From: Kribbella sp. NBC_01245
GTDB taxonomy: Bacteria > Actinomycetota > Actinomycetes > Propionibacteriales > Kribbellaceae
Direction of reading: 5' to 3'
Length of the DNA stretch: 64,000 nucleotides
Assembly (NCBI RefSeq): GCF_036226525.1
Contig: NZ_CP108487.1
Coordinates: forward strand, 372,001 to 436,000
Program-made: the position numbers and the translations under genes
Part shown: piece by piece, positions 44,554-55,307 of the stretch
How the letters are laid out: each line of letters starts with the position of its first letter
Position numbering within the stretch: the stretch's first letter is position 1
Notes under the pieces: model-generated
Told to the model about the DNA's origin: nothing
Seen by the model: the letters and a program-made list of their open reading frames with translations, nothing else
Databases searched by the model: none

Positions 44554-45183
44554 GTGGCAATCACGCCTGCCTCGGCGATTGAGCCGAGAACAGTCCTTGA
44601 CGCTTCCGACATCTCCCGGGCATTGACCCGGATCGCGCACGAGATCCTCGAGCGCAACAGGGGCGCCGACCCCGTCGTCCTGCTGGGCATTCCGACCCGA
44701 GGAGTGGGACTCGCGTCCCGTATCTCGGCACGCATCGCGGCGGTCGAAGGGCAGACCGTGCCCACAGGGTCACTCGATGTAACCATGTACCGCGACGACA
44801 TCGGCCTCAAGCCCGCCCGCGCGCTCGAGCACACCGACATCCCCGGCGACGGGATCGACGGCAAGGTCGTCGTCCTGGTCGACGACGTGCTCTTCTCCGG
44901 CCGCACCATCCGCGCCGCGCTCGACGCGATCAGCGACATCGGCCGCCCGAAGGCGGTCCAGCTCGCGGTTCTGGTCGATCGCGGCCATCGCGAACTGCCG
45001 ATCCGCGCCGACTATGTGGGCAAGAACCTGCCCACCTCCCTGGTCGAGCGGGTCACCGTCCGGCTCACCGAGTACGACGACTCCGACGCGGTGCTGATCG
45101 GCGTCGGTGCTGACGCCAAAGTCGGTGCTGACGCCAAAGTCGGTGCTGACACCAAAGCCGGCGAGAAGGGGGGCGTGAGATGA
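44554..45183 (+). CDS. pyrR: bifunctional pyr operon regulator / uracil phosphoribosyltransferase
   Basis: A 209-residue PRTase-fold protein with the PRPP-binding loop '[19 protein letters not shown]', '[13 protein letters not shown]' and '[19 protein letters not shown]'. The normal family end is near 'DAVLIGVGA'; here a repeat-encoded tail (three VGAD(A/T)K units, then AGEKGGVR) adds about 20 residues. First gene of the operon, preceded by its own RNA target. Its stop overlaps pyrB by four bases. Confidence 0.95.
   Translation: MAITPASAIEPRTVLDASDISRALTRIAHEILERNRGADPVVLLGIPTRGVGLASRISARIAAVEGQTVPTGSLDVTMYRDDIGLKPARALEHTDIPGDGIDGKVVVLVDDVLFSGRTIRAALDAISDIGRPKAVQLAVLVDRGHRELPIRADYVGKNLPTSLVERVTVRLTEYDDSDAVLIGVGADAKVGADAKVGADTKAGEKGGVR
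45103..45156 (+). repeat. in-frame 18-bp tandem repeat in pyrR
   Basis: Three units of GTCGGTGCTGAC(G/A)CCAAA at 45103, 45121 and 45139 encode [12 protein letters not shown] and VGADTK. The first two units are identical. Confidence 0.9.
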
Positions 45184-46127
45184 AACACCTGTTGAGTGCG
45201 GGCGATCTGAGCCTGGACGAAGCCAACTTGATCCTCGACACAGCCGAGGAGATGCGGTCGCTGGCCGACCGCCCGATCAAGAAACTGCCCGCCCTGCGCG
45301 GCCGGACCGTGGTGAACCTCTTCTTCGAGGACTCCACCCGGACCAGGATCTCGTTCGAGGCCGCCGCGAAGCGCCTCTCGGCCGACGTCATCAACTTCTC
45401 CGCCAAGGGCTCGAGCGTGAGCAAGGGCGAGAGCCTGAAGGACACCGCGCTGACCCTGCAGGCGATGGGCGCGGACGGCGTGGTCTGCCGGCACGGCGCC
45501 TCGGGTGCACCGCACCTGCTCGCCACCTCCGGCTGGCTGCGCGGCAGCGTGGTCAACGCCGGTGACGGCACCCACGAGCACCCCACCCAGGCCCTGCTGG
45601 ACGCTTTCACCATGCGGCGGCACCTCGGCTCGCTCGACGGCCGCCGGATCACCATCGTCGGTGACGTGCTGCACAGCCGGGTCGCCCGGTCGAACGTGTT
45701 GCTGCTCTCGACGCTCGGCGCCGAGGTCACCGTGGTGGCACCGCCCACGTTGTTGCCGGTCAACATGAACGGCTGGCCCTGCGAGACTTCGTACGACCTG
45801 GATGCCGTGCTGCCGAAGAGCGACGCGGTGATGATGCTGCGGGTCCAGCGGGAGCGGATGGGCGAGGCGTTCTTCCCGAGCGCCCGCGAGTACAGCCGGC
45901 GCTACGGGCTCGACGTACACCGGATGGCACAGCTGCCGGAGAACACGATCGTGATGCACCCAGGCCCGATGAACCGCGGCATGGAGATCACCGCGGACGT
46001 GGCCGACTCGACCCGCTCGGTCATCGTCGAACAGGTCACGAACGGCGTGGCCGTTCGCATGGCCGTCTTGTATTTGCTGCTATCCGGAGCCAACGACACC
46101 GCGAACACAGAGGAGACGACCGCATGA
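45180..46127 (+). CDS. pyrB: aspartate carbamoyltransferase catalytic subunit
   Basis: A 315-residue transcarbamylase with the carbamoyl-phosphate site '[19 protein letters not shown]', the 80s-loop region '[14 protein letters not shown]', '[13 protein letters not shown]' and the aspartate-binding '[11 protein letters not shown]'. It forms N-carbamoyl-aspartate. No pyrI regulatory subunit is present. Overlaps pyrR and pyrC by four bases each. Confidence 0.96.
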   Translation: MKHLLSAGDLSLDEANLILDTAEEMRSLADRPIKKLPALRGRTVVNLFFEDSTRTRISFEAAAKRLSADVINFSAKGSSVSKGESLKDTALTLQAMGADGVVCRHGASGAPHLLATSGWLRGSVVNAGDGTHEHPTQALLDAFTMRRHLGSLDGRRITIVGDVLHSRVARSNVLLLSTLGAEVTVVAPPTLLPVNMNGWPCETSYDLDAVLPKSDAVMMLRVQRERMGEAFFPSAREYSRRYGLDVHRMAQLPENTIVMHPGPMNRGMEITADVADSTRSVIVEQVTNGVAVRMAVLYLLLSGANDTANTEETTA

Positions 46128-47416
46128 CCGCCTACCTGATCAAGAACGCCCGCATCCTGGGCGGCGAGGCGGCGGACCTGCACCTCGACAACGGCGAGAT
46201 CGTTGCCGTCGGCAAAAACCTCTCCACCCCCGAAGGCACTCAAACCATCGAGGCCGACGGCCTGATCGCGCTGCCCGGCCTGGTCGACCTGCACACGCAC
46301 CTCCGTGAGCCCGGTCGCGAGGACGCCGAGACCGTTCTGACCGGGACGCGCGCGGCGGCGCTCGGTGGTTTCACCGGCGTGCACGCGATGGCCAACACGG
46401 ACCCGGTCGCGGACACCGCAGGCGTCGTCGAGCAGGTCTGGCGCCTCGGGCGTGAGGGCGGCTACTGCGACGTGTTTCCGGTCGGCGCGGTCACGGTCGG
46501 CCTGAAGGGCACGCAGCTCGCCGAGCTCGGTGCGATGGCCGACTCGGCCGCGCGCGTGCGGGTCTTCTCCGACGACGGCCTCTGTGTCTGGGACGCGGCC
46601 CTGATGCGTCGCGCACTTGAGTATGTGAAGGCCTTCGGCGGCGTCATCGCGCAGCACGCGCAGGAGCCACGCTTGACCCAGGGCGCCCAGATGAACGAGG
46701 GCGAGCTGTCCGGCGTACTGGGGCTCACCGGCTGGCCGAGTGTCGCCGAGGAGTCGATCATCGCGCGCGACATCCTGCTGAACGCGCACGTCGGTTCCAA
46801 GCTGCACGTCTGCCACCTGTCCACCAAGGGCTCGGTCGAGATCGTGCGTGCGGCCAAGAAGCGCGGCCTCGCGGTCACCGCCGAGGTCACGCCGCACCAC
46901 TTGCTGCTGACCGAGGAGAAGGCCACGACGTACAACCCGGTCTTCAAGGTGAACCCGCCGCTGCGTACGAAGGAAGACGTCGAGGCGGTCCGTGAGGGCC
47001 TGGCCGACGGCACCATCGACATCGTCGCGACCGACCACGCGCCGCACCCGGTGGAGGACAAGGACTGCGAGTGGAGCGCGGCCGCCTTCGGCATGCTCGG
47101 CCTCGAGACCGCCTTGTCCGTCGTCCAGCACGCGATGGTCGACACCAAGCTGATGACCTGGGCCGACGTCGCCGACCGGATGAGCTTCCGGCCGGCCAGG
47201 ATCGGTCAGCTCAGCGGCCACGGTCAGCCCCTCCAAGCGGGCGCGCCGGCCAACGTCACGCTGGTCGACGCGAGCGCCACCCGCACGATCGTGCCGAGCG
47301 AGACGGCCTCGCTGTCGCGCAATACGCCCTTCGACGGCATGCAGTTGCCCGGCCGGGTGGTCGCGACCTTCCTTCGTGGTGAGGCGACCGTGCTGGACGG
47401 GAAGCTGGCCAAGTGA
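46124..47416 (+). CDS. pyrC: dihydroorotase
   Basis: A 430-residue class I amidohydrolase. '[19 protein letters not shown]' holds the HxH zinc ligands, '[12 protein letters not shown]' and '[12 protein letters not shown]' further His ligands, and '[13 protein letters not shown]' the catalytic Asp. It cyclises carbamoyl-aspartate to dihydroorotate. Fully embedded in the operon, with four-base overlaps at both ends. Confidence 0.96.
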   Translation: MTAYLIKNARILGGEAADLHLDNGEIVAVGKNLSTPEGTQTIEADGLIALPGLVDLHTHLREPGREDAETVLTGTRAAALGGFTGVHAMANTDPVADTAGVVEQVWRLGREGGYCDVFPVGAVTVGLKGTQLAELGAMADSAARVRVFSDDGLCVWDAALMRRALEYVKAFGGVIAQHAQEPRLTQGAQMNEGELSGVLGLTGWPSVAEESIIARDILLNAHVGSKLHVCHLSTKGSVEIVRAAKKRGLAVTAEVTPHHLLLTEEKATTYNPVFKVNPPLRTKEDVEAVREGLADGTIDIVATDHAPHPVEDKDCEWSAAAFGMLGLETALSVVQHAMVDTKLMTWADVADRMSFRPARIGQLSGHGQPLQAGAPANVTLVDASATRTIVPSETASLSRNTPFDGMQLPGRVVATFLRGEATVLDGKLAK

Positions 47417-47901
47417 CCTACGCACTGGGCGCCGTCGGCACCCTGGCCGTCATCGCGCTGGCCTATTTCGGCATGTTAAAAGGCTGGCGTCATCGCCAGC
47501 AGCGGCAGGCCGATCTGGCCGAGCTGCCCGCGGTTCCGGACATCACTGACCAGGGCGTGGAAGGTGTCTACATCGCCACCACCACGGCCGGCGACTGGAT
47601 GGACCGCATCGCCGTACAGGAGCTCGGGGTTCGCAGTGTCGCGGACCTGGCCGTCACGGACGCCGGGCTGTTGTTCCGCCGCCGTGGCGCGGCCGATCTC
47701 TTCATCCCCGCGGATCGCGTCACGGAAGTCCGCACCGACCGCGGTATCGCCGGCAAGGTGACACCGGAGTCGTCGGGTCTCGTGGTGGTGACCTGGCAGC
47801 ACGACGGGCGCGACCTGGACACCGGGTTCCGCCCGCGCCGCAAGGCCGACATCGCCACCTTGACCAGTTCCATCTCGACCCTGATCGGAGCAGACCGATG
47901 A
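47413..47901 (+). CDS. PH-like single-pass membrane protein of the pyr operon
   Basis: A 162-residue protein with an N-terminal transmembrane helix (about 3-22) and a beta-rich PH-like domain ('[20 protein letters not shown]', '[17 protein letters not shown]'). A homologue (Rv1382-like, called a probable export or membrane protein) occupies the same place between pyrC and carA in mycobacteria. Overlaps pyrC and carA by four bases. Its role in pyrimidine synthesis is unknown. Confidence 0.82.
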   Translation: MTYALGAVGTLAVIALAYFGMLKGWRHRQQRQADLAELPAVPDITDQGVEGVYIATTTAGDWMDRIAVQELGVRSVADLAVTDAGLLFRRRGAADLFIPADRVTEVRTDRGIAGKVTPESSGLVVVTWQHDGRDLDTGFRPRRKADIATLTSSISTLIGADR

Positions 47902-49019
47902 GTTCGCACAAGCCCGCACTGCTGGTGCTGGAGGACGGCCGGACCTTCGCCGGTACGTCGTACGGTGCGGTCGGCGAGACCTTCGGTGAGGCGGTGTTCA
48001 CCACCGGCATGACCGGATACCAGGAGACGCTGACCGACCCGTCGTACCACCGCCAGATCGTCACCCAGACCGCCCCGCACATCGGCAACACCGGTGTGAA
48101 CGACGAGGACGACGAGTCGTCGAAGATCTGGGTCGCCGGATACGTCGTGCGCGACCCCGCCCGCGTTCCGTCGAACTGGCGCTCCGTCCGCACGCTCGAC
48201 GACCAGCTCAAGGCCCAGGGCATCGTCGGCATCTCCGGGATCGACACCCGCGCCCTCACCCGCCACCTGCGCGAGCGTGGCGCGATGCGGGCCGCGATCT
48301 CCACCGAGGAGCTGAACCCCGAGACGTTGCTGGCTCGCGTCTTGGAGCAGCCGAAGATGGCGGGCTCCGATCTGGCGTCCGAGGTCACCACCGAGCAGAC
48401 GTACGTCGTACCGGCTGAGGGGGAGAAGCGGTTCACGGTTGTCGCGCTCGACCTCGGTATCAAGACGATGACGCCGAAGCGGATGTCCGAGCGTGGCATC
48501 GAGGTGCACGTGATGCCGATGACCTCGACGCTTGAAGAGGTCCTCGCGGTCAAGCCCGACGGCGTGTTCATGTCGAACGGCCCGGGTGACCCCGAGACCA
48601 CCGAGCACCCGACCACGTTGCTGAAAGCCCTGCTGGAGAAGGGGATTCCGTACTTCGGGATCTGCTTCGGCAACCAGGTCTTCGGTCGTGCGCTGGGCCT
48701 CGGCACGTTCAAGCTGAAGTACGGCCACCGCGGGATCAACCAGCCGGTGCTCGACCGCGCCACCGGCAAGGTCGAGATCACCGCGCAGAACCACGGCTTC
48801 GCGGTCGACGCGCCGCTCGACGGAGGTGTCGAGACGCCGTACGGGCTGGCCGAGGTCAGCCACGTCTCGCTCAACGACAACGTGGTCGAGGGCTTGAAGC
48901 TCACCAAGGACGGGAAGCTGAAGGGCTTCTCGGTCCAGTACCACCCCGAGGCGGCGGCCGGCCCGCACGACTCGGCGTACTTGTTCGATCGCTTCGTAGA
49001 CCTGATGGGTGAGAGCTGA
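47898..49019 (+). CDS. carA: carbamoyl-phosphate synthase small subunit
   Basis: A 373-residue glutamine amidotransferase subunit. The N-terminal CPSase domain has '[14 protein letters not shown]' and '[20 protein letters not shown]'. The class I GATase domain has '[16 protein letters not shown]' with the nucleophilic Cys and '[14 protein letters not shown]' with His and Glu. It supplies ammonia to CarB. Shares its last base with the carB start. Confidence 0.96.
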   Translation: MSSHKPALLVLEDGRTFAGTSYGAVGETFGEAVFTTGMTGYQETLTDPSYHRQIVTQTAPHIGNTGVNDEDDESSKIWVAGYVVRDPARVPSNWRSVRTLDDQLKAQGIVGISGIDTRALTRHLRERGAMRAAISTEELNPETLLARVLEQPKMAGSDLASEVTTEQTYVVPAEGEKRFTVVALDLGIKTMTPKRMSERGIEVHVMPMTSTLEEVLAVKPDGVFMSNGPGDPETTEHPTTLLKALLEKGIPYFGICFGNQVFGRALGLGTFKLKYGHRGINQPVLDRATGKVEITAQNHGFAVDAPLDGGVETPYGLAEVSHVSLNDNVVEGLKLTKDGKLKGFSVQYHPEAAAGPHDSAYLFDRFVDLMGES

Positions 49020-52000
49020 TGCCTCGTCGTACTGATATCGACTCGGTGCTGGTGATCGGCTCCGGCCCGATCGTGATCGGCCAGGCCTGTGAGTTCGACT
49101 ATTCCGGCACGCAGGCCTGCCGGGTGCTCAAGGAGGAGGGCTTCCGGGTCGTCCTGGTGAACTCCAACCCGGCCACGATCATGACCGACCCGGAGTTCGC
49201 CGACGCGACGTACGTCGAGCCGATCACGCCGGAGTTCGTCGAGAAGGTGATCGAGAAGGAGCGCCCGAACGCGCTGCTCGCCACCCTCGGCGGCCAGACC
49301 GCGCTGAACGCCGCGATCGCCCTGCACGAGAACGGCGTGCTCGCCAAGTACGGCGTGGAGCTGATCGGCGCCTCCGTCGACGCGATCCAGCGCGGCGAGA
49401 ACCGCGAGTCGTTCAAGGCCATCGTCGAGGAGCTCGGCGCCGAGGTCGCACGCTCGGTCGTCTGCCACACGCTGGCCGACGTGCTCGCGGCCGCGGACGA
49501 GCTGGGCTACCCGCTGGTCGTCCGGCCTTCGTTCACCATGGGTGGCGTCGGTTCCGGCATGGCGTACGACGAGTCGGATCTGCGCCGCATCGCGGGTGCG
49601 GGTCTGGCCGCCAGCCCGACCACGGAGGTCCTGATCGAGGAATCCATCGTGGGCTGGAAGGAGTACGAGCTGGAGGTGATGCGCGACAAGGCCGACAACG
49701 TCGTGATCATCTGCTCGATCGAGAACCTCGACCCGATGGGCGTGCACACCGGCGACTCGATCACGGTCGCGCCGGCGATGACGCTGACCGACCGCGAGTA
49801 CCAGACGATGCGGGATCTCTCGATCGGGATCATCCGCTCGGTCGGGGTCGACACCGGCGGCTGCAACATCCAGTTCGCGGTCAACCCGGTGGATGGCCGG
49901 CTGATCGTGATCGAGATGAACCCGCGGGTCTCGCGTTCGTCCGCGCTGGCGTCGAAGGCGACCGGCTTCCCGATCGCGAAGATCGCGGCCAAGGTGGCGA
50001 TCGGTTACACCCTGGACGAGATCCCGAACGACATCACCCAGCAGACGCCGGCGAGCTTCGAGCCGACGCTGGACTACGTCGTCGTCAAGGTGCCGCGGTT
50101 CGCCTTTGAGAAGTTCCCGGCGGCCGACAACACCCTGACCACGCACATGAAGAGCGTCGGCGAGGCGATGGCCATCGGCCGGAACTTCACCGAGGCGTTG
50201 CAGAAAGCCCTTCGCTCGTTGGAGAAGCCGGAAGCCCGGTTCTCCTGGTTGTTGCCCGCAGCAACGTCGGTGGAGCCCTTGCTGGAGGAGATCCGCACGC
50301 CGCGCGACGGTCGCCTGCGCAAGGTGATGGACGCGATTCGCGCGGGCGCCTCGGCCGAGCAGTTGTTCGAGGCAACCAAGATCGACCCGTGGTTCATCGA
50401 CCAGCTGTTCCTGATCCACGAGACCGCGCTGACCGTTGCCAAGGGCACCCGAATGACGCCCGAGGTGATCCGGCTGGCCAAGCGGCACGGGTTCTCCGAC
50501 CTGCAGCTGGCGGAGATCCGCGGCCTCGAGGAGGACGTTGTGCGCGGCGTCCGCCAGGCCCTCGGGATTCGCCCGGTCTACAAGACGGTCGACACCTGCG
50601 CGGCCGAGTTCGCGGCCAGCACGCCGTACCACTACTCGTCGTACGACGAGGAGACCGAGGTGGCACCGCGCTCCGAGCCCGCCGTGCTGATCCTGGGCTC
50701 GGGCCCGAACCGGATCGGCCAGGGCATCGAGTTCGACTACTCCTGCGTGCACGCGTCGATGGCGCTGCGCGACGCCGGCTATTGCACGATCATGGTCAAC
50801 TGCAACCCGGAGACGGTCTCGACCGACTACGACACCTCGGACCGGCTGTACTTCGAGCCGCTCACCGCCGAGGACGTGCTCGAGATCGTGTACGCCGAGA
50901 TGCAGGCCGGCCCGATCGCGGGCGTAATCGTGCAGCTCGGTGGTCAGACCCCGCTCGGCCTGGCCCAGCGCCTCGCGGACGCGGGTGTGCCGATCGTCGG
51001 TACGTCGCCGGAGGCCATCCACCTCGCGGAAGAGCGCGGCGCCTTCGGCAAGGTGCTCGCGGACGCCGGATTGCCCGCGCCGAAGCACGGTACGGCGATG
51101 TCGTTCGGCGAGGCCCAGGCCATCGCGGCGGAGATCGGCTTCCCGGTGCTGGTCCGGCCGTCGTACGTGCTGGGCGGTCGCGGGATGGAGATCGTCTACA
51201 GCGAGGCCGAGCTCAGTGCCGCCCTGGTGCGGTTGAGCGGTGGCGAGGAGGTCGCGAGCTGGGAGCACCCGGTGCTGATCGACCGGTTCCTGGACGACGC
51301 GGTCGAGATCGACGTGGACGGCCTGTTCGACGGCGAGGAGCTGTTCCTCGGTGGCGTGATGGAGCACATCGAGGAGGCCGGGGTGCACTCGGGCGACTCG
51401 TCCTGCGCGCTGCCGCCGATCACGCTCGGCCGGGCCGATATCGAGAAGATCCGCGCCTCCACCGAGGCCATCGCGCGTGGTGTCGGCGTGCGCGGGCTGC
51501 TGAACGTGCAGTACGCGCTCGCGGGTGACGTGCTCTACGTGCTGGAGGCCAATCCGCGCGCCTCGCGGACCGTGCCGTTCGTCTCCAAGGCGACGGCCAC
51601 GCCGCTGGCGAAGGCGGCCGCCCGGGTGATGCTCGGCGCGACCGTGGCCGAGCTGCGGGCCGAGGGCATGCTGCCGGCCGTCGGTGACGGGGGCACACTG
51701 CCGCCGAACACGCCGATCGCGGTGAAGGAGGCGGTGATGCCGTTCAACCGGTTCCGTACCGTCGAAGGCGCCTCGGTCGACACCGTGCTCGGGCCGGAGA
51801 TGCGGTCCACCGGTGAGGTGATGGGCATCGACGACACGTTCGGTACGGCGTTCGCCAAGTCGCAGGCAGGCGCCTCGGGACCGCTGCCGTCGTACGGGAA
51901 GGTGTTCGTGTCCGTCGCGAACCGGGACAAGCGGCACATGATCTTCCCGGTCAAGCGCCTCGCCGACCTCGGGTTCGAGATCCTCGCGACCGAAGGCACG

Positions 52001-52336
52001 GCCGACGTGCTGCGGCGCAACGGCGTCGAGGCCAAGGTGGTCCGGAAGAACAGCGAGGGCCCCGGCCCGAACGGTGAGCCGACGATCGTCCAGGTCGTGC
52101 ACGAGGGTGAGGTCGACCTGATCGTCAACACCCCGATCGGCATCACCCAAGGCGGTTCGCCGCGGATCGACGGGTACGAGATCCGGAGTGCGGCCGTCGC
52201 GCGGAACATCCCGTGCATCACCACCGTCCAGGGCCTCGCGGCCGCCGTACAGGGCATCGAAGCGCAGCGCGCCGGCGATATCGGCGTCAGATCCCTGCAG
52301 GACTGGGCCGCCCGGATCCGCGGAACCGAGCAGTGA
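49019..52336 (+). CDS. carB: carbamoyl-phosphate synthase large subunit
   Basis: A 1105-residue protein with two homologous ATP-grasp halves. Each begins with a Gly-rich motif ('[20 protein letters not shown]' and '[20 protein letters not shown]'), followed by the oligomerisation region and a C-terminal MGS-type allosteric domain ('[15 protein letters not shown]'). It makes carbamoyl phosphate from bicarbonate, ammonia and two ATP. Full length. The stop overlaps pyrD (GTGA). Confidence 0.97.
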   Translation: MPRRTDIDSVLVIGSGPIVIGQACEFDYSGTQACRVLKEEGFRVVLVNSNPATIMTDPEFADATYVEPITPEFVEKVIEKERPNALLATLGGQTALNAAIALHENGVLAKYGVELIGASVDAIQRGENRESFKAIVEELGAEVARSVVCHTLADVLAAADELGYPLVVRPSFTMGGVGSGMAYDESDLRRIAGAGLAASPTTEVLIEESIVGWKEYELEVMRDKADNVVIICSIENLDPMGVHTGDSITVAPAMTLTDREYQTMRDLSIGIIRSVGVDTGGCNIQFAVNPVDGRLIVIEMNPRVSRSSALASKATGFPIAKIAAKVAIGYTLDEIPNDITQQTPASFEPTLDYVVVKVPRFAFEKFPAADNTLTTHMKSVGEAMAIGRNFTEALQKALRSLEKPEARFSWLLPAATSVEPLLEEIRTPRDGRLRKVMDAIRAGASAEQLFEATKIDPWFIDQLFLIHETALTVAKGTRMTPEVIRLAKRHGFSDLQLAEIRGLEEDVVRGVRQALGIRPVYKTVDTCAAEFAASTPYHYSSYDEETEVAPRSEPAVLILGSGPNRIGQGIEFDYSCVHASMALRDAGYCTIMVNCNPETVSTDYDTSDRLYFEPLTAEDVLEIVYAEMQAGPIAGVIVQLGGQTPLGLAQRLADAGVPIVGTSPEAIHLAEERGAFGKVLADAGLPAPKHGTAMSFGEAQAIAAEIGFPVLVRPSYVLGGRGMEIVYSEAELSAALVRLSGGEEVASWEHPVLIDRFLDDAVEIDVDGLFDGEELFLGGVMEHIEEAGVHSGDSSCALPPITLGRADIEKIRASTEAIARGVGVRGLLNVQYALAGDVLYVLEANPRASRTVPFVSKATATPLAKAAARVMLGATVAELRAEGMLPAVGDGGTLPPNTPIAVKEAVMPFNRFRTVEGASVDTVLGPEMRSTGEVMGIDDTFGTAFAKSQAGASGPLPSYGKVFVSVANRDKRHMIFPVKRLADLGFEILATEGTADVLRRNGVEAKVVRKNSEGPGPNGEPTIVQVVHEGEVDLIVNTPIGITQGGSPRIDGYEIRSAAVARNIPCITTVQGLAAAVQGIEAQRAGDIGVRSLQDWAARIRGTEQ

Positions 52337-53385
52337 GCCTCTATCGCCGCCTGGTCCGGCCGGTGCTCTACCGGCTGGGCCGCGGCGATGCCGAGGTCGC
52401 CCACGAGCAAACCTTGCGTGGTCTGCGTTTGCTCAATGCTGTTCCCCAGCGGCTCTTGGGACGTACATCGCCCGCGCTGGCGACAACGGTCTTCGGCATC
52501 CGCTTCCCGTCGCCGGTCGGACTGGCGGCGGGAATGGACAAGAACGGCATCGCGCTGCCGGCCTGGCGAGCCCTTGGTTTCGGGTTCGTCGAGGTCGGCA
52601 CGGTGACGGCCGAGCCGCAGCCGGGTAATCCCAGGCCGCGATTGTTCCGCCTCGTGGACAGCGAGGGCATCATCAACCGAATGGGCTTCAACAACGAGGG
52701 TTCCGAGGCTCTTGCAGCGCGGTTGAAGTCTTATGGCGACCTGGGATATCCGCTCGGCGTGAGCATCGGTAAGTCGAAGGTCACGCCATTAGCAGATGCA
52801 GTCGGGGACTACGTCACCTCGCTGCGCCGCTTGTATGCCTATGGCAACTACTTCGCGGTGAACGTGAGTTCGCCCAACACGCCGGGATTGCGTTCCCTGC
52901 AAGACGCCGGTCAGCTTCGCGAGTTGCTGGTTGCCCTGCGCAACGAAGCGCTTGCCTTGGGCAATGGCGCTGATCCGAAGCCGATTCTGGTGAAGATCGC
53001 GCCCGATCTCACCCTCGAGGCGATCGACGAACTGCTCGACGTCTGCACCGAGACGAAGATCGCCGGCATCATCGCCACCAACACCACCTTGAGCCGCGAC
53101 GGGCTCAAACCCGACGACGTCGCGCTCGGCGCCGAGGCGGGCGGACTGTCCGGCCGCCCGCTGACCGGCCGCGCCCGCCGTACCGTCGCGCACATCCACC
53201 AGGCCACCGGCGGGCAGCTACCGATCATCGGCGTCGGCGGCATCCTCGATCCGGACGACGCGTCGCGGATGATCGACGCCGGCGCGAGTCTGGTGCAGAT
53301 CTACACCGGCCTTATTTACCGCGGTCCCGGCCTCATCCGGCAGACGAACCGGGCCCTGCGGACCAATATCTTGGAGACCAGATGA
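52333..53385 (+). CDS. pyrD: dihydroorotate dehydrogenase (quinone), class 2
   Basis: A 350-residue FMN enzyme. The N-terminal helices ([20 protein letters not shown]) are the membrane-associating extension of class 2 enzymes. 'NRMGFNNEG', '[15 protein letters not shown]' with the catalytic Ser, and 'IGVGGI' are intact. It passes electrons to menaquinone. GTG 52333 overlaps the carB stop; the pyrF start overlaps its end. Confidence 0.95.
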   Translation: MSLYRRLVRPVLYRLGRGDAEVAHEQTLRGLRLLNAVPQRLLGRTSPALATTVFGIRFPSPVGLAAGMDKNGIALPAWRALGFGFVEVGTVTAEPQPGNPRPRLFRLVDSEGIINRMGFNNEGSEALAARLKSYGDLGYPLGVSIGKSKVTPLADAVGDYVTSLRRLYAYGNYFAVNVSSPNTPGLRSLQDAGQLRELLVALRNEALALGNGADPKPILVKIAPDLTLEAIDELLDVCTETKIAGIIATNTTLSRDGLKPDDVALGAEAGGLSGRPLTGRARRTVAHIHQATGGQLPIIGVGGILDPDDASRMIDAGASLVQIYTGLIYRGPGLIRQTNRALRTNILETR

Positions 53386-54215
53386 TCGTTCCCTTCGGCA
53401 CCCGTCTGCGCGCCGCCATGGCCGCGCGCGGTCCGCTCTGTGTCGGTATCGACCCGCACGCCCACCTGCTGCAGGCCTGGGGTCTGCCCGATGACCCGAG
53501 CGGCCTGGAGAAGTTCACCTTCACCGTCATCGAGGCTCTCGCCGAGCAGGTGGCGATCTTCAAACCGCAGTCCGCGTTCTTCGAGCGATTCGGCTCGGCC
53601 GGCGTCGCCGTACTCGAGCGCGCCATCCCGGCGGCCCGCGCGGCCGGTGCGCTGGTCCTGCTGGACGCGAAGCGTGGCGATATCGGTTCGACCATGGCCG
53701 GTTACGCCTCGGCGTACCTCGCCAAGGACGCGCCGATGGCCTGCGACGCCTTGACCGTCAGCCCGTACCTCGGCTTCGGCTCGTTGCAGCCCGCCTTCGA
53801 GGAGGCGCACGTCGCCGGGGCTGGCGTCTTCGTCCTGGCCCTCACCTCGAACCCGGAAGCCCCTGCCCTGCAATCAGCCCGTACGGCGGGAGGTCCGACC
53901 GTCGCCGGGTCCGTGCTCGACGGCCTGCGCGGTCTCAACGAGGGCGTCGAGGATCTCGGCTCCTTCGGCGCGGTCGTCGGTGCCACGATCGGCTCGACCG
54001 ACGAGGACCTGGACATCCGCGGCCCACTGCTCGCACCCGGCCTCGGAGCCCAAGGCGCCACCGCGGAAAGCCTCGCCAAGATCTTCGGCTCCGCGCTGCA
54101 CAACGTCGTACCCAACATGTCCCGCGAGATCCTGGCCGAAGGCCCCTCGGTCCAGGCCCTCCGCGACGCCACCACCAGAGCCAACGACACCCTCGGACCG
54201 GTGCTGGGGTACTAA
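53382..54215 (+). CDS. pyrF: orotidine 5'-phosphate decarboxylase (type 2)
   Basis: A 277-residue TIM barrel of the larger, bacterial type 2 subfamily. The catalytic DxKxxD is in '[17 protein letters not shown]'. '[16 protein letters not shown]' and '[12 protein letters not shown]' bind phosphate. It makes UMP. Last gene of the pyr operon; pyrE is not in the window, so orotate phosphoribosyltransferase is encoded elsewhere, as is usual in actinobacteria. Confidence 0.95.
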   Translation: MIVPFGTRLRAAMAARGPLCVGIDPHAHLLQAWGLPDDPSGLEKFTFTVIEALAEQVAIFKPQSAFFERFGSAGVAVLERAIPAARAAGALVLLDAKRGDIGSTMAGYASAYLAKDAPMACDALTVSPYLGFGSLQPAFEEAHVAGAGVFVLALTSNPEAPALQSARTAGGPTVAGSVLDGLRGLNEGVEDLGSFGAVVGATIGSTDEDLDIRGPLLAPGLGAQGATAESLAKIFGSALHNVVPNMSREILAEGPSVQALRDATTRANDTLGPVLGY

Positions 54216-54229
54216 TCGGTCATGACCGA
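54216..54229. promoter_or_regulatory. palindrome TCGGTCATGACCGA over a start codon
   Basis: A perfect 14-bp palindrome begins directly after the pyrF stop and contains the ATG (54222-54224) of the XRE-NB-ARC gene. It could be an operator for the XRE domain or an RNA hairpin at the start. Chance symmetry cannot be excluded. Confidence 0.35.
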
Positions 54230-55307
54230 CTCCTTTGGTGATCTGCTCCGGCGTCGCCGCCGGGGCAGGTCCCTGACTCAGCAGGCCCTGGCGGAGCGGT
54301 CCGGGCTGAGCGTGGAAGCGATCGGGGCGCTGGAGCGTGGTACGCGGCGCATGCCCTATCGGGAGACCGTCGAGCAGATCGTGTCCGCGCTCGAGTTGGA
54401 CGAGTCGGAACGCGTCCAGCTCGAACAAGCCGCCCGGCCTGGTCCGCTACCGGTCGAGGAGGAGCCGACCGGCTGGGTTGTGCCGGCCCAGTTGCCGACG
54501 GCGGTCGCGGACTTCACTGGGCGGGGCGAGCAGGTGCGGACGGCGCTGGCGTGGTTCGCCGATGGTGGGCCGCCGGGAGCGCCGTCGATCCTCGCGATCG
54601 AGGGAATGGCGGGGGTGGGGAAGACCGCGCTCGCCGTACAGCTCGGTCGTCTGCTGGCCGAGCGGTATCCCGACGGTCAGTTGTATCTGGACCTGAACGG
54701 GTTCAACGCGATGACCACGCTGTCGCCGCTGGACGCGCTCGGCGCACTCCTGCGCGCCGTGGGGGAGTGGGTTGTTCCCGCGGAGCCGGCCGAGGCGGGT
54801 GCGTTGTTCCGCTCACGGGTTGCCGGGCGCCGAGTGCTGCTGGTGCTGGATAACGCCGCCGATGCGGCCCAGATCGACGCGTTGATCCCGGCCGGGGCGG
54901 GTTGCGCGGTACTGGTCACGAGCCGGCGCAAGATGATCGGCCTCGCCGCCGCACGCCACCTCGAACTCGACGTGCTGGAGCCGGGGGAGTGCCGGGACTA
55001 TCTCGGCTCGATCCTGGGCCGGAAACGCCTTACGGCCGAGCCAGGTCCGGCGGATGCGCTGATCGAGCTGTGCGGCCGGTTGCCGCTCGCGCTCGGGCTG
55101 GCTGCGGCACGATTGCGGGCGCGGCCGGACTGGCGGATCGCTGACCTCGTCACCGAACTGGACGATGAGGGTGCGCGCCTCGAGCGCCTCGACCGGCTTG
55201 AAGCTGCGGCCGATCGAAGCTTGCAGGCGCGGTCTCCATCGGCTCGCCGATCGCCGGCGCGAGTCTGGACGACGACGCCCGGCTCGCGTTTCCGGCCCTC
55301 GGCGTGA
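54222..55307 (+). CDS. XRE-NB-ARC STAND protein, N-terminal part (frameshifted)
   Basis: A 361-residue product: an XRE helix-turn-helix (about 5-62, 'LTQQALAERSGLSVEAIGAL'), then NB-ARC with Walker A 'EGMAGVGKTALAVQLG', 'LYLDLNGF', Walker B 'RVLLVLDNAAD' and sensor 'VLVTSRRKMIGL', up to 'WRIADLVTELDDEGARLERL'. After about 55225 the frame departs from its paralogue and ends in an unrelated Arg/Ser-rich tail. The matching continuation (VSIGSPIAGASLDDD) is in the -1 frame. A one-base deletion in the stretch CAGGCGCGG explains it. Without the TPR half it may be inactive or may act as a truncated protein. Confidence 0.75.
   Translation: MTDSFGDLLRRRRRGRSLTQQALAERSGLSVEAIGALERGTRRMPYRETVEQIVSALELDESERVQLEQAARPGPLPVEEEPTGWVVPAQLPTAVADFTGRGEQVRTALAWFADGGPPGAPSILAIEGMAGVGKTALAVQLGRLLAERYPDGQLYLDLNGFNAMTTLSPLDALGALLRAVGEWVVPAEPAEAGALFRSRVAGRRVLLVLDNAADAAQIDALIPAGAGCAVLVTSRRKMIGLAAARHLELDVLEPGECRDYLGSILGRKRLTAEPGPADALIELCGRLPLALGLAAARLRARPDWRIADLVTELDDEGARLERLDRLEAAADRSLQARSPSARRSPARVWTTTPGSRFRPSA

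Noticed and set aside
47720-52150. A ~1480-codon open frame antisense to carA and carB
   Set aside because: Same GC-codon artefact; carA and carB are intact on the plus strand.
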